A stretch of DNA of 41,063 nt from an uncultured Pseudomonadota bacterium (GTDB lineage: Bacteria > Pseudomonadota > Gammaproteobacteria > Steroidobacterales > Steroidobacteraceae). The stretch spans positions 1-41,063 of the forward strand of contig CADEFJ010000018.1 of the NCBI GenBank assembly GCA_902826575.1, given 5' to 3'. Position numbers and translations under genes: made by a program. Below the pieces are notes generated by a model. It was not told where the DNA came from. It made no database searches and worked only from the letters and a program-made list of their open reading frames with translations. Below, piece after piece: positions 1-9,195 of the stretch. Position 1 is the first letter of the stretch. Every line of letters begins with the position of its first letter.

Positions 1-832
1 CGATCGGGATCGCGAACGACACGCCCATGTAGCCGCCGGTGCGGCTGTAGATCTGGGAGTTGATACCGACGACCTCGCCAGCGAGGTTGAACAGCGGGCC
101 ACCCGAATTGCCGGGATTCACGGCCGCGTCGGTCTGGATGAACGGCACGTAGTTGTCGGAAGGCAGCGAACGCGACACGCCGCTGACAATGCCCGCGGTG
201 ACGCTGTTCTCGAAGCCAAACGGCGAGCCGATCGCAATCACCCATTCGCCGGCGCGCAGCTGGCTGGGGTCGCCGAGCTTCACGGTCGGCAGGCCGGCGG
301 CCTCGATCTTGAGCACGGAAATGTCGGTGCGCTTGTCGCTGCCGATCACCTTGGCGGTGAACTCGCGCCGGTCGGTGAGCCGTACGGTCACTTCGCTGGC
401 GCCGTCGACGACGTGCGCATTGGTGAGGATGTAGCCGTCCGCCGAGACGATGAAGCCCGAGCCCTCGCCGCGCGCCGGCGGCTGGTCACCGCGCGGTGTC
501 GGAATACCGAAGCGGCGGAAGAAGTCGTAGAACGGATCGTCGGGTGACATGCCCGGCGGATCCTGGAAGCCGCCGCGCGCCTCGCGCCGGCTCACCACGC
601 TCACGTTCACGACCGCGGGGCCATACGCCTCGACGAGCGAGGTGAAGTCCGGCAGGCCCTGTACCAGCGGCGCGGCGCGTTCGGTCGCCGGGGCGGCCGC
701 TACAGTGGCCCCGGTGCCGGGGACGGACTGGGCAGTGGAGGCCGCGGTCGATGACTGCGGCGAACAGGCGGCGAGCGCGCCGCTCAGCAGAGCCACGGCG
801 GCGACGCGCCGGGCAAGGGGCTGTGATGCCAT
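1..832 (-). CDS. Do/DegP-family serine protease, lipoprotein type (3' end outside window)
   Basis: Periplasmic trypsin-like protease of the HtrA/Do family, which degrades misfolded envelope proteins. About 277 N-terminal residues are visible; the rest, including any PDZ domains, lies beyond base 1. The triad can be read: His in TNAHVVDG, Asp in RTDISVLK, Ser in GNSGGPLFN. The ATG at 832 gives a short N terminus ending in the lipobox LAAC (Cys23), then a linker of about 35 residues rich in Ala, Thr and Pro before the protease domain. Seen: triad and lipobox. Inferred: anchoring as a lipoprotein instead of the soluble periplasmic form usual for DegP/DegQ. It lies 68 bp downstream of lnt on the same strand, so it could be co-transcribed with the enzyme that completes lipoprotein acylation. 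Family assignment is secure; DegP, DegQ or MucD-like subtype cannot be decided. Confidence 0.9.
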   Translation of the reverse strand, partial: MASQPLARRVAAVALLSGALAACSPQSSTAASTAQSVPGTGATVAAAPATERAAPLVQGLPDFTSLVEAYGPAVVNVSVVSRREARGGFQDPPGMSPDDPFYDFFRRFGIPTPRGDQPPARGEGSGFIVSADGYILTNAHVVDGASEVTVRLTDRREFTAKVIGSDKRTDISVLKIEAAGLPTVKLGDPSQLRAGEWVIAIGSPFGFENSVTAGIVSGVSRSLPSDNYVPFIQTDAAVNPGNSGGPLFNLAGEVVGINSQIYSRTGGYMGVSFAIPI

Positions 833-900
833 GCGTTTCAGGTCCGAGGTGGAGATGACGAAACGAATAGACCGCCGGGCAGCCGTTTCAGTTCCGTAGA

Positions 901-2433
901 TCATGCGCGGACCCTCTTGCCGTGTAAAAAGGCCGCCGCGAGCGCAGCAGCCGCGAGCAGGACGATGCCGAAATTGCCGACCCGTGCATAGGGCGGCAGG
1001 CCAGTGTGCGGCGTGACGCTGGCACGCAGCACCGTGGCAGTGTACTCGGGCGCCTGCGCGAGCACGGCGCCACGCGGCCCGATGACGGCTGTTATCCCGT
1101 CGTTCGCCGCGCGGATGAAAAAGCGCCCGGATTCGATCGCACGCATGCGCGCGATCTGGAAATGCTGGTAGCGGGCGGAGGAACGCGCGAACCACGCATC
1201 GTTGGTCACGTTGACGAGTGTGTCCGCCTGCGCGAGCGATCGCGCGAGCGTGCTGCCGTACGCATCCTCGTAACAGATGCCCGCGGCGAGCGACAGGCCG
1301 GCCGCGCGCAGCGGCGGCTGCACGGCCGGGCCGCGCGTGAAGTCGGAGTAAGGCAGGTTCATCAGGCGCAGCCAGCCGCGCACGAACTGCGGCACCGGGA
1401 AGAACTCCGCGAACGGCACCAGGTGGTGCTTGTCGTACCAGCCCACGCCTTCGTCGCTGAGTGACACGACCGAATTGAAGTACTGGTCGCGCTCGTCTCC
1501 TGCGCGCACGACGCCGAGCACCAGCGACGAGCCTTGCCGACCCGCCTCGCTGTACAGGCCACCGAGGAAGGGCAGCAGGTTATTGACGAGGTCGGGCAGC
1601 GCCGACTCGGGCATGACGATGAGCGGCTCGCCGATCGCCTCACGCGTGAGCTTCGCGTACAGATCGAGGGTGGTGTTGCGGTTCGCCTCGAGCCACTTCA
1701 TGTCCTGCGGAATCGCGCCCTGCAGCACCGCGACACGCACCGGCGCGCCGCTCGGCTGCGTCCAGTCGCGATCGAGCGCGAGCGCGAGCGGCCACGGCAG
1801 GACGAGCGCCGCGGCTGCCATGGCGCGCGCGCGTGCGCCGTGCGCGCGCAGCAGCATCACGAGCGCACCGGCCGAGACCAGCAGTGCCGCCGATACCGCG
1901 TAGACCCCGCCGATCGGCGCGAGCCGCGCGAGCCAGGTATCGGTCTGCGAGTAACCGAGCGACAGCCACGAGAAGCCCGAGAACAGCCAGCCGCGCAGCC
2001 ACTCGACCAGCAGCCACGCGGCCGGGATGCCGGCGAGCCAGCGCCAGGCGCCGCGCGCCGGCAACCAGCGCGCGATCGCTGCTCCGAGCGCGGCGTGGTA
2101 CAGGCCCATGATCGCAACCAGGCCGAGCATCAGCAGTACCGCGACCCACAGCGGCGCGCCGCCGAATACGTGGATGCTGATGTAGAGCCAGTAGGTGCCG
2201 GCCGCGAAGGTGCCGGCGTTGAACCAGAAACCGAGTGCGGCAGCGCGGCGGGCGGTGGCGCCGTCCCACAGTGCCATCAGCACCGCCGGACCGAGGATCG
2301 CGAACGGCCACAGGCCGAATGGCGCGAACGCGAGCGCCACCGTTGCGCCCGCCGCCGCTGCGACCAGCGGCGCCACCCCGCGACGCGCGGCGAGGCCCGC
2401 GCCGCCCGCGGCGGGCGTTTCAGTGCCCGTCAC
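901..2433 (-). CDS. lnt: Apolipoprotein N-acyltransferase Lnt
   Basis: Transfers an acyl chain from phospholipid to the N-terminal cysteine of apolipoproteins in the inner membrane, the last step of lipoprotein maturation. The 510-aa product has an N-terminal half of hydrophobic segments (about residues 20-220) followed by a nitrilase-fold domain (about 230-480). The catalytic Glu-Lys-Cys triad is visible as E276 (VMPESALP), K335 (WYDKHHLVPF) and C387 (GICYEDAYG). Length matches the E. coli enzyme (512 aa). Its start overlaps the 3' end of corC by 14 bp, the normal gammaproteobacterial order. Product is confident. Confidence 0.96.
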   Translation of the reverse strand: MTGTETPAAGGAGLAARRGVAPLVAAAAGATVALAFAPFGLWPFAILGPAVLMALWDGATARRAAALGFWFNAGTFAAGTYWLYISIHVFGGAPLWVAVLLMLGLVAIMGLYHAALGAAIARWLPARGAWRWLAGIPAAWLLVEWLRGWLFSGFSWLSLGYSQTDTWLARLAPIGGVYAVSAALLVSAGALVMLLRAHGARARAMAAAALVLPWPLALALDRDWTQPSGAPVRVAVLQGAIPQDMKWLEANRNTTLDLYAKLTREAIGEPLIVMPESALPDLVNNLLPFLGGLYSEAGRQGSSLVLGVVRAGDERDQYFNSVVSLSDEGVGWYDKHHLVPFAEFFPVPQFVRGWLRLMNLPYSDFTRGPAVQPPLRAAGLSLAAGICYEDAYGSTLARSLAQADTLVNVTNDAWFARSSARYQHFQIARMRAIESGRFFIRAANDGITAVIGPRGAVLAQAPEYTATVLRASVTPHTGLPPYARVGNFGIVLLAAAALAAAFLHGKRVRA

Positions 2434-3310
2434 TGACCGGCCGCTCCTCCGGCGGCGCCACGTCGTGCGTCGTGACGACGCGCAGGCTCTCGAGGCGCCT
2501 GCGATCCGCGCGCATCACGCGAAACTCGATGTCGTCGATCGTGATCGCCTCGCCGCGACGCGGCAGGCGACCGAAGGCCTTCATCACGAGGCCGGCAACG
2601 GTATCGAACTCGTCGTCCGGGAAGGCGGTACCGAAGTACTCGTTGAATTCCTCGATCAGCGTGACGCCGCGCACGCTGAACTGGCGCTCGGCGTCCTTGC
2701 GGATGCTGATGTCCTCGTCGACGTCGAACTCGTCATCGATCTCGCCGATGATCTGCTCGATCACGTCCTCGATCGTGATGACGCCGGCCACGCCGCCGTA
2801 TTCGTCGACCACGATGGCCATGTGGTTGTGGTTGCCGCGAAACTCCTTCAGCAGCACATTGACGCGCTTCGCCTCGGGTACGAACACCGCCGGGCGCATG
2901 TATTCACGGATATCGAAGCTGGCAGTGCTGCGCTCGGCGTAGACGCGCAGCAGGTCCTTCGCGAGCAGGATGCCGACGATGTCGTCGCGGTCATCGTCCA
3001 TCACCGGAAAACGCGAGTGGCCGGATTCGACCACGACCGGCAGGATCACCGACGCCGGATCGTTCCTGCGCACCGAGACCATTTGCGCACGCGGGACCAT
3101 GATGTCACGCACGCGCAGGTCTGCGACGTCGAGCACGCCCTCGATCATCTCGAGCGCGTCGGCATCGAGCAGGCCGCGCGCGGCTGCCGCGCGCAGGCTG
3201 TCGAGCAGCGACTCGCGATCCTCGGGTTCACCTCCGACGGAGCGCTTCAGGCGCCTGAGCCAGCGCCCGGTCGCATTGCCGTCGGCTGCTTCGTTCGGGT
3301 CCTTGGACAT
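2420..3310 (-). CDS. corC: CorC/YbeX-type CBS-domain protein
   Basis: Cytosolic protein with a CBS-domain pair plus a C-terminal CorC_HlyC transporter-associated domain, linked in enterobacteria to magnesium/cobalt efflux and more recently to ribosome-associated phenotypes. The 296-aa form starts at the ATG at 3310, preceded by GGGAG and separated by one base from the ybeY stop; a longer ORF reaching upstream to 3340 would run into ybeY and has no better ribosome site. CBS repeats lie at about residues 65-185 (VRDIMVPRAQM; YGGVAGVITIEDVIEQIIGE), followed by an acidic stretch and the C-terminal domain (about 205-285). There are no membrane helices, so it is the short soluble CorC type and not a CNNM-type channel. 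Biochemical role is not settled. Confidence 0.93.
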   Translation of the reverse strand: MSKDPNEAADGNATGRWLRRLKRSVGGEPEDRESLLDSLRAAAARGLLDADALEMIEGVLDVADLRVRDIMVPRAQMVSVRRNDPASVILPVVVESGHSRFPVMDDDRDDIVGILLAKDLLRVYAERSTASFDIREYMRPAVFVPEAKRVNVLLKEFRGNHNHMAIVVDEYGGVAGVITIEDVIEQIIGEIDDEFDVDEDISIRKDAERQFSVRGVTLIEEFNEYFGTAFPDDEFDTVAGLVMKAFGRLPRRGEAITIDDIEFRVMRADRRRLESLRVVTTHDVAPPEERPVSDGH

Positions 3311-3311
3311 G

Positions 3312-3773
3312 TCACTCCCTGGCGAGATATGGATCCGCAATGCCGAGCTGGCGCAGCACGGCGACCTCGCGCCGCTCCATGCGCCGCGCGTCGGCGTCGC
3401 GTTCGTGGTCGTAGCCGATCAGGTGCAGTGCACCGTGCACCACGAGGTGCGCCCAGTGATCCGGGAGCGGCTTGCCCTGCTCACGCGCCTCTTCGCGGAC
3501 CACCGCCGCGCAGATCACCAGGTCGCCGAGCGGCCGCGAGGCGCCCAGGGCGAGCCCCGCGACCGGAAACGACAACACGTTCGTCGGTTTGTCCTTGCCG
3601 CGCCAGGCGGCGTTGAGCCGCCGGCTCTCCGCGCTCGCCACCACGCGCACCGCAAGTTCGCGCCCCGCGCCGCGCCGCCCGAGTGCCGCGCGCGCCCAGC
3701 GGGCCATCGCGGCCGGCGCTGGCGACCAGGCGCGCGAGCGCCGCACGACATCGACCTTCAGCGCAGTGCTCAT
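3312..3773 (-). CDS. ybeY: Endoribonuclease/rRNA maturation factor YbeY
   Basis: Metal-dependent RNase family needed for 16S rRNA 3' end maturation and 70S quality control. The 153-aa product carries the zinc-binding signature [11 protein letters not shown] with ligands H113, H117 and H123, one residue from the E. coli numbering, plus the upstream NVLSFP segment typical of the family. It overlaps the ybeZ stop by 4 bp (ATGA) and is followed after 1 bp by corC, so it is translated within the miaB-ybeZ-ybeY-corC-lnt operon. Confidence 0.95.
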   Translation of the reverse strand: MSTALKVDVVRRSRAWSPAPAAMARWARAALGRRGAGRELAVRVVASAESRRLNAAWRGKDKPTNVLSFPVAGLALGASRPLGDLVICAAVVREEAREQGKPLPDHWAHLVVHGALHLIGYDHERDADARRMERREVAVLRQLGIADPYLARE

Positions 3774-4801
3774 GGGGCGCCGCGCCCGGTGTCGCCGCGC
3801 GCCTCGTAGGCCTGCACGATGCGCTGCACGAGCGGATGGCGCACCACGTCCTGGGCATCGAAGAATGTGAATGCGATTCCCTCGACGCCCTGCACGACAT
3901 CGATCACATGGCGCAAGCCCGACTGGCGGCCTGTCGGCAGGTCGGTCTGCGTCACGTCGCCCGTGACCACGGCCCGCGAGCCGAAGCCGATGCGGGTCAG
4001 GAACATCTTCATCTGCTCGATGGTCGTGTTCTGCGCCTCGTCGAGGATCACGAACGAGTCGTTGAGCGAGCGCCCGCGCATGAAGGCGAGCGGCGCGACC
4101 TCGATCACGTTGCGCTCGATCAGGCGCGCCGCGGTATCGAAACCCAGCATTTCATACAAGGCGTCGTACATCGGGCGCAGGTAGGGATCGACCTTCTGCG
4201 ACAGGTCACCCGGCAGGAAGCCGAGGCGTTCGCCCGCCTCGACGGCAGGTCGCGTCAGCACGATGCGCCGCACGCGGTCCGCGTGCAGCGCCTCGACCGC
4301 GCAGGCGACCGCGAGGTAGGTCTTGCCGGTGCCGGCCGGGCCGATGCCGAAGCTGAGATCGCGCGCAAGGATGTTGCGCACGTACTCCCGCTGGTGCGGA
4401 CCGCGCGGACGGATGAGTCCGCGCGGCACGCGCAGACTCGTGCCGTCGCCGCGCCCCGCACCGCTTTCGCCGGTCGGCGGCTCGCCGGCATCGATCTGCC
4501 GATGCAGGGGCTGGTCGTCGTCGCACTCCTGTTCGCGCAGCGCGAGATGCACTTCCTCGGGACTTGCACCGGTGCCCGCACTGCCGGCGGCATTGCGCGC
4601 ATGCACCGCACGCAGCACGTTTTCGGCGGCGCCCGCCCGGGTCCCGGTGACCCGAAACGCATTGCCGCGCCGCCGGATCTGCACGCCGAGGCGCGATTCG
4701 ACGAGCTTCAGGTTTTCATCGAGCGGCCCGCACAGGTCGGCGAGGCGCGCATTGTCCGCCTCGAGTTCGAACTCGCGTGCCGGCGGCGCCGGACGGCTCA
4801 C
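3770..4801 (-). CDS. ybeZ: PhoH-like ATPase YbeZ
   Basis: P-loop ATPase of the PhoH family, a partner of YbeY in RNA metabolism. Walker A is GPAGTGKT (residues 154-161) and Walker B lies in FVILDEAQN; an N-terminal RNA-binding-like domain (about 10-65, [16 protein letters not shown]) precedes them. I chose the GTG at 4801 because it overlaps the miaB TGA as GTGA, the same tight coupling used by the next genes; an ATG at 4843 would need a 46-bp overlap through repetitive sequence. This gives 343 aa, near the usual length of 345-350. A variable linker (about 68-120) separates the two domains. Function follows the family; only the start is uncertain. Confidence 0.93.
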   Translation of the reverse strand: MSRPAPPAREFELEADNARLADLCGPLDENLKLVESRLGVQIRRRGNAFRVTGTRAGAAENVLRAVHARNAAGSAGTGASPEEVHLALREQECDDDQPLHRQIDAGEPPTGESGAGRGDGTSLRVPRGLIRPRGPHQREYVRNILARDLSFGIGPAGTGKTYLAVACAVEALHADRVRRIVLTRPAVEAGERLGFLPGDLSQKVDPYLRPMYDALYEMLGFDTAARLIERNVIEVAPLAFMRGRSLNDSFVILDEAQNTTIEQMKMFLTRIGFGSRAVVTGDVTQTDLPTGRQSGLRHVIDVVQGVEGIAFTFFDAQDVVRHPLVQRIVQAYEARGDTGRGAP

Positions 4802-6240
4802 GAACCGACCCCGCTGGCCAACTGCGCGGCCCCCTCTGGCCACTCGCCGTTCGCCGCTGGCGGTTCGCGGTGCGCCGCTGGCTGCTCGCTGTTCGCCCCT
4901 CGCTGTTCGCCCTTCGCGGGCCCGAGGCGTCCACGCAGTGAATTCCTCAACGCGGCAGTAATCTCGACATCAACGAACCGGCCAATGATCGCGGAAGGGC
5001 CCGCGAAATTCACCCAGCGATTGTTCCCGGTGCGCCCCGCGAGCTCCTGCGGGTTCCGCTTCGCCGGCCGCTCGACCAGCACGCGCTGCACGCTGCCGAC
5101 CATGGCGGCACTGATCGCCCGGGCCTGTACATCGAGCTGGGCCTGCAGGCGCGCAAGGCGCATCTGCTTCTCCTCATGCGGCACGTCGTCGGGCAGCGTA
5201 GCGGCCGGCGTGCCCGGCCGGCGGCTGTAGAGAAAGCTGAACGACTGGTCGAGGCGCGCGTCGCGCACCAGCGCCAGCGTTGCCTCGAAATCGCGCTCCG
5301 TCTCGCCGGGAAAGCCGACGATGAGATCGGTGCTGATCGCAATGTCCGGGCGCACCGCGCGCAGGCGCCGCAGCTTGTCCTTGAACTCGAGCGCGGTGTA
5401 GCCGCGCTTCATCAGCGCGAGGATGCGGTCCGAGCCGCTCTGCACCGGCAGGTGCAGGTGGTTCGCGAGCTGCGGCACGTTCGCATACGCCTCGATCAGG
5501 CTGTCCTCGAATTCGAGCGGGTGCGAGGTCGTGAAGCGGATGCGTTCGATGCCTGCCACGGCCGCGACGTGGTGGATCAGCGTGGCGAGATCGACGATGG
5601 CGCCGTCGGCCATGGGCCCGGCGTAGGCGTTGACGTTCTGTCCGAGCAGCGTGATCTCGACGACGCCCTGCGCGGCGAGCTGGCGCACTTCCTCGATCAC
5701 GCCGGCGAACGGCCGGCTGACTTCGTCGCCGCGCGTAAACGGCACGACGCAGAAGCTGCAGTACTTGCTGCAGCCTTCCATGATCGACACGAATGCGCTT
5801 GCACCTTCGGCGCGCGGCGCAGGCAGGAGATCGAACTTCTCGATCTCGGGAAAGCTGACATCGACGACCGGCCGGCCGGTGCGTTTCACGGCGCCGATCA
5901 TCGCGGGGAGGCGATGCACGGTCTGCGGACCGAACACGAGGTCGACGAAAGGAGCGCGCGCGACGATCGCCTCGCCTTCCTGGCTCGCGACGCAACCGGC
6001 GACGCCGATCAGCACCTCGGGGCGGCGCTCTTTCAACAATCGCCATTCGCCGAGCAGCGAGTACACCTTGTCTTCGGCCTTCTCGCGCACCGAACAGGTG
6101 TTCATCAGCAGCAGGTCGGCCTGCGACGGATCGTCGGTCGCGACCAAGCCTTCGGTGGCCTGCAGTACGTCCGCCATACGCGCGGAGTCGTACTCGTTCA
6201 TCTGGCAACCGAAGGTCTTGAGGAAATAACTGCCGGGCAT
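4798..6240 (-). CDS. miaB: tRNA-2-methylthio-N6-dimethylallyladenosine synthase MiaB
   Basis: Radical-SAM enzyme that methylthiolates i6A37 in tRNAs reading codons that start with U. Two cluster sites are visible: C12, C49 and C83 for the auxiliary 4Fe-4S cluster, and C157, C161, C164 in CSKYCSFC for the radical-SAM cluster. A TRAM-like RNA-binding domain follows (to about residue 440). The ATG at 6240 fits the conserved start ([14 protein letters not shown]); a TTG at 6261 would add seven residues. The last 38 or so residues are an unusual low-complexity tail rich in Gly, Glu, Ala, Asn and Pro, encoded by a degenerate 7-bp DNA repeat, beyond where MiaB normally ends. It is the first gene of the overlapping ybeZ-ybeY-corC-lnt run. 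Confidence 0.95.
   Translation of the reverse strand: MPGSYFLKTFGCQMNEYDSARMADVLQATEGLVATDDPSQADLLLMNTCSVREKAEDKVYSLLGEWRLLKERRPEVLIGVAGCVASQEGEAIVARAPFVDLVFGPQTVHRLPAMIGAVKRTGRPVVDVSFPEIEKFDLLPAPRAEGASAFVSIMEGCSKYCSFCVVPFTRGDEVSRPFAGVIEEVRQLAAQGVVEITLLGQNVNAYAGPMADGAIVDLATLIHHVAAVAGIERIRFTTSHPLEFEDSLIEAYANVPQLANHLHLPVQSGSDRILALMKRGYTALEFKDKLRRLRAVRPDIAISTDLIVGFPGETERDFEATLALVRDARLDQSFSFLYSRRPGTPAATLPDDVPHEEKQMRLARLQAQLDVQARAISAAMVGSVQRVLVERPAKRNPQELAGRTGNNRWVNFAGPSAIIGRFVDVEITAALRNSLRGRLGPAKGEQRGANSEQPAAHREPPAANGEWPEGAAQLASGVGS
4814..4925 (-). repeat. Degenerate 7-bp tandem repeat inside the miaB 3' end (copy A)
   Basis: About 16 consecutive imperfect heptamers run through this stretch without losing phase. 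On the minus strand typical units are GGGCGAA and CAGCGAG, with a loose consensus NRGCSAR. Because 7 is not a multiple of 3, the encoded MiaB tail repeats every 7 residues per 21 bp and is compositionally simple. The block ends only about 13 bp before the GTG start of ybeZ. Related blocks lie at 34394-34442 and 37260-37385. The periodicity is seen directly; a common origin is inference. Confidence 0.75.
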
Positions 6241-6320
6241 GGGGAGCAAGGGGGGGTTCAAACCCGGCAGTCTATAGAAATCGATCCCTCTTCGGAATCT
6301 TATTCCAAAAAATCAATGAC

Positions 6321-6788
6321 TTAGAACGGAATATCGTCGTCGAAATCGTCTTTCTCGGTCGAACTCGCGACCGGGGCCTGCGAGTACTCGTCGCCCTCGT
6401 TGCGGCCCCGCCCGCCACCCTCTCCGCCCCGCCCCGCCGCCCCGCCGCCTGCGCGGCTGCCGAGCATCTGCATCTCATTGGCGATGATCTCGGTGGTATA
6501 GCGGTCGTTGCCCTGCTTGTCCTGCCATTTGCGGGTGCGCAGCGACCCCTCGATGTACACCTGCGAACCCTTGCGCAGGTATTCGCCCGCGATCTCGGCA
6601 AGACGCCCGAACATGGCGACGCTGTGCCACTCGGTGCGTTCCTTCATTTCGCCCGACTGCTTGTCTTTCCAGCTCTCGCTCGTGGCGATGCGCAGGTTGG
6701 TGACCGAGCTGCCGGACGGCATGGCGCGAGTTTCGGGATCCTGGCCGAGGTTGCCGACGATGATGACTTTGTTGATGCCGCGTGCCAT
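6321..6788 (-). CDS. ssb: Single-stranded DNA-binding protein SSB
   Basis: Essential ssDNA-binding protein of replication, repair and recombination. The 155-aa product has an N-terminal OB fold (about residues 4-110, starting [18 protein letters not shown]), a Gly/Arg-rich flexible linker (about 112-135), and the acidic C-terminal tip DFDDDIPF that docks repair partners. The ATG at 6788 is chosen because it gives the conserved start and has AAAGG about 8 bp upstream; a longer reading to 6815 adds nothing conserved. It lies 80 bp upstream of miaB on the same strand, with no clear terminator between, so some read-through into the miaB operon is possible. Confidence 0.97.
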   Translation of the reverse strand: MARGINKVIIVGNLGQDPETRAMPSGSSVTNLRIATSESWKDKQSGEMKERTEWHSVAMFGRLAEIAGEYLRKGSQVYIEGSLRTRKWQDKQGNDRYTTEIIANEMQMLGSRAGGGAAGRGGEGGGRGRNEGDEYSQAPVASSTEKDDFDDDIPF

Positions 6789-6903
6789 ATCGATACCTTT
6801 CGTGTCTGCGGCCAAGTATGCGTAACGGTGGCCGCAGCAGTGAGTCGTGAAACGGGTGGGAACGCGCGGATTCTTTCACGGCCGGCCCCGCAGGGCCAGC
6901 GCG

Positions 6904-7287
6904 TCAGGGCCAGACTGTCGGCGGATTCGGGAACCGGCCTTCCTTGCGCAGCGGCACGACACAGAACCGGTGCCCGGTCGGGGCCTGCAGGATCCACCAG
7001 TCGCGGACCTGCTGCACGCGACGCGCGCCCAGGTTCTCGAGGCGCTGCACTTCGGCCTCGACGTCATCCGTGATGAGATCGAGGTGCAGGCGGCTCGCGT
7101 GGGCAACGCGCTGCACCTCGATGTGCAGGCCGTCTTCCCGGGTCTCGAGCGGCACATAACCGGCGTCTTCCTCGGCGGCGGAGGGCCGCAGCTTGCGACC
7201 CAGCGCCGCTGCCCAGAAATCGGCTGCGCTGCGCAGATCGTCGACCTGGCAGTCGATGATGAAGCCGGCAAGGGCACTGCGGTGCAT
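6904..7287 (-). CDS. VOC/glyoxalase-like fold protein
   Basis: A 127-aa protein of the vicinal-oxygen-chelate superfamily, Glyoxalase_6-like. It opens with a strand and helix typical of the fold (IIDCQVDDLRSAADFWAAAL), then LHIEVQRVAH and HLDLITDDVEAEVQRLENLG, and ends with GHRFCVVPL. This size and pattern match many small uncharacterised VOC proteins, which may be dioxygenases, isomerases or resistance proteins; the substrate cannot be told. The ATG at 7287 is the only sensible start, since it sits 42 bp from the divergent nhaA. In the shared gap lies an 18-bp inverted repeat. Confidence 0.8.
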   Translation of the reverse strand: MHRSALAGFIIDCQVDDLRSAADFWAAALGRKLRPSAAEEDAGYVPLETREDGLHIEVQRVAHASRLHLDLITDDVEAEVQRLENLGARRVQQVRDWWILQAPTGHRFCVVPLRKEGRFPNPPTVWP

Positions 7288-7302
7288 GCTGCATAGTCTA
7301 CC

Positions 7303-7320
7303 CTGCCCAGGATCGGGCAG
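7303..7320. promoter_or_regulatory. Inverted repeat in the VOC/nhaA divergent gap
   Basis: CTGCCC, six spacer bases, GGGCAG: a perfect 6-bp inverted repeat in the 42-bp gap between two divergent genes. It could be an operator or, as RNA, a hairpin in the nhaA leader ending 9 bp before its ATG. No recognised regulator site matches. Confidence 0.3.
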
Positions 7321-7329
7321 AATCACCGC

Positions 7330-9195
7330 ATGTCGCAGGACAGCGCGGTCAATCGACTCGACCGGCCCGTTGGCCACGCCGACCACCTGCTTGGGGATCC
7401 GTCGGCACCGATCACCCTTGTCGAGTACGGCAGCTATGCCTGCCCGCACTGCCGGGCCGCGAACGAGCAGATAGCGCAGGTACGCGGCAAGCTCGGCGAG
7501 CGCCTGCGTTACGTGTTCCGCCAGCGGCCGCTGACCCACAACGAGCTGGCGCGCCGGGCCGCCGACCTGGTCGAGCAGGCGCGTACTCCCGAGGAGTTCT
7601 GGCGGGCGCACATCCTGCTGATGTCGCGCTCGGACGTGCTTACCGAGGACGATCTCGACTCCGTCGCGCGCGAGCTCGGAGTCAGCGGCGAGGATGCTGG
7701 CGCCAGCGAGGCGGCCGAGCGCGCCAGGCGACGAGTCGACCTCGACATTGCCAGCGCGGCGGCGAGCGGTGTGCGCTTCACGCCCACCTTCTTCATCAAT
7801 GACCGGCGCTACGACGGCCCGTGGGACGAGAACTCGTTCCTCGATGCCATGCTCGGCACGCTCGGCCATCGCGTGCGCGCGGCCGCGCTCGATTTCGCGA
7901 GTTGGGCGCCCTCGAGCGGCGCGCTGCTGCTGCTCGCGGCAGTGCTTGCCATCCTCATCACCAACAGTCCGCTCGGCGGCGCGTTCGCGCTGCTGTGGGA
8001 CACGCCATTCGCGCTGGGCTTCGGCGACACCGGGTTTGCGATGACCCTGCGCAGCTGGGTCAATGACGCGCTGCTCGCCGTGTTCTTCCTCGTGGTCGGG
8101 CTCGAGATAAAACGCGAATTCACCGTCGGCCACCTCGCATCGCGGCGCGCGGCCGCGCTGCCGATCGCCGCGGCGCTCGGCGGCATGGCGGCGCCCGCGC
8201 TCATCTACGTCCTCATCGTGCCCGCGGGTCCGTGGGCGCAGGGTTGGGGGGTGCCCATCGCGACCGATACGGCGTTCGCGGTCGCGCTGATCGCGATGCT
8301 GGGCGCACGCGTGCCGATCGAGCTGCGGATCTTCCTGACCGCCGCGGCGATCGTCGACGACATTGGGGCGATCGTCGTCGTCGCCGTTTTCTATTCGGGG
8401 GACCTGCACGCAGGCTCCCTGGCAGCCGCGGCAGTGCTCACCGGCCTGCTGGCGCTGATGAACCGCTGGCATGTCTACCGCGTATTGCCCTATGCCCTGG
8501 TCGGCCTCGCGCTGTGGACGTGCGTGCACCATGGCGGGCTGCACTCAACCCTGGCCGGTGTGTTGCTCGCGCTGTTCATTCCGACGCGCCCGCCGCCCAA
8601 CCTGCACGCGCTCACGCTGCAGGCCGACAGCATCATGCGCGATGAGGCGCGCCGCGGCGGCGAGGTCCTGCGCCATGGTCCGTCTTCGACCGCCATGGCC
8701 ACGCTCGATGCGATTCACGACCGTCTCCAATCACCGGCGGACCGGCTGCTGCGCCATGTCGAGCCGTGGTCGAGCTACGTCGTGCTGCCGCTGTTCGCAT
8801 TCGCCAATGCCGGCGTCGTGCTGGCGAGCGACGTGATCGGTGGCCACGAGCCGCTGATGCTCGCCATCATCGCGGGTCTCGTGATTGGCAAACCACTGGG
8901 CCTCTTGCTGGCGTCGTGGATCGCCGTACGCAGCGCGCTCGCGCTGAAGCCGGCTGCATACTCCTGGCAGCAGGTAGCGGGCGCCGGCGGGCTTGCCGGC
9001 ATCGGCTTCACGATGTCGTTGTTCATCGCCGACCAGGCTTTTCCGGTACCGGCCGATTTCGCTGCCGCGAAGATCGCCGTATTCGTCGCGTCGATCGTGT
9101 CGGCGCTGCTCGGCGTTGCGGTCTTGTGGCACGCGGCAAGGCCCCGCGTGGCTGCCGCCCCGGTCGCGGACACCCTCGACGCCACCGCGCTCTAA
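7330..9195 (+). CDS. nhaA: DsbA-like thioredoxin domain fused to Na+/H+ antiporter NhaA
   Basis: A 621-aa fusion. Residues about 20-180 form a DsbA-like thioredoxin domain with active site CPHC (38-41) and the cis-Pro loop at FTPTFFIND (P152). Residues about 190-610 are an NhaA antiporter, an inner-membrane protein exchanging Na+ for H+. Its ion-binding Asp pair is VDDIGA (D343, D344), with the upstream ATDTAFAV Asp (D313) spaced as in E. coli D133/D163/D164. No signal peptide precedes the thioredoxin domain, so with the usual NhaA topology it would face the cytoplasm, unlike true DsbA. The seam is continuous and in frame, so this is a real fusion. Function of the redox part is unknown; regulation of the antiporter by redox state is one idea. 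A GC-rich hairpin follows the stop. Confidence 0.93.
   Translation: MSQDSAVNRLDRPVGHADHLLGDPSAPITLVEYGSYACPHCRAANEQIAQVRGKLGERLRYVFRQRPLTHNELARRAADLVEQARTPEEFWRAHILLMSRSDVLTEDDLDSVARELGVSGEDAGASEAAERARRRVDLDIASAAASGVRFTPTFFINDRRYDGPWDENSFLDAMLGTLGHRVRAAALDFASWAPSSGALLLLAAVLAILITNSPLGGAFALLWDTPFALGFGDTGFAMTLRSWVNDALLAVFFLVVGLEIKREFTVGHLASRRAAALPIAAALGGMAAPALIYVLIVPAGPWAQGWGVPIATDTAFAVALIAMLGARVPIELRIFLTAAAIVDDIGAIVVVAVFYSGDLHAGSLAAAAVLTGLLALMNRWHVYRVLPYALVGLALWTCVHHGGLHSTLAGVLLALFIPTRPPPNLHALTLQADSIMRDEARRGGEVLRHGPSSTAMATLDAIHDRLQSPADRLLRHVEPWSSYVVLPLFAFANAGVVLASDVIGGHEPLMLAIIAGLVIGKPLGLLLASWIAVRSALALKPAAYSWQQVAGAGGLAGIGFTMSLFIADQAFPVPADFAAAKIAVFVASIVSALLGVAVLWHAARPRVAAAPVADTLDATAL

Noticed and set aside
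6240-6261. TTG start for miaB adding seven residues
   Set aside because: The residues are not part of the conserved MiaB start and no better ribosome site supports it.
6289-6315. GGAAT-CTT-ATTCC hairpin next to an A/T run between ssb and miaB
   Set aside because: For transcription on the minus strand the T-run comes before the hairpin, the wrong order for an intrinsic terminator.
7288-8544. Long N-terminal extension of the VOC protein frame antisense to nhaA
   Set aside because: The VOC fold begins at 7287, and the extension is the antisense of well-conserved NhaA/DsbA coding sequence.
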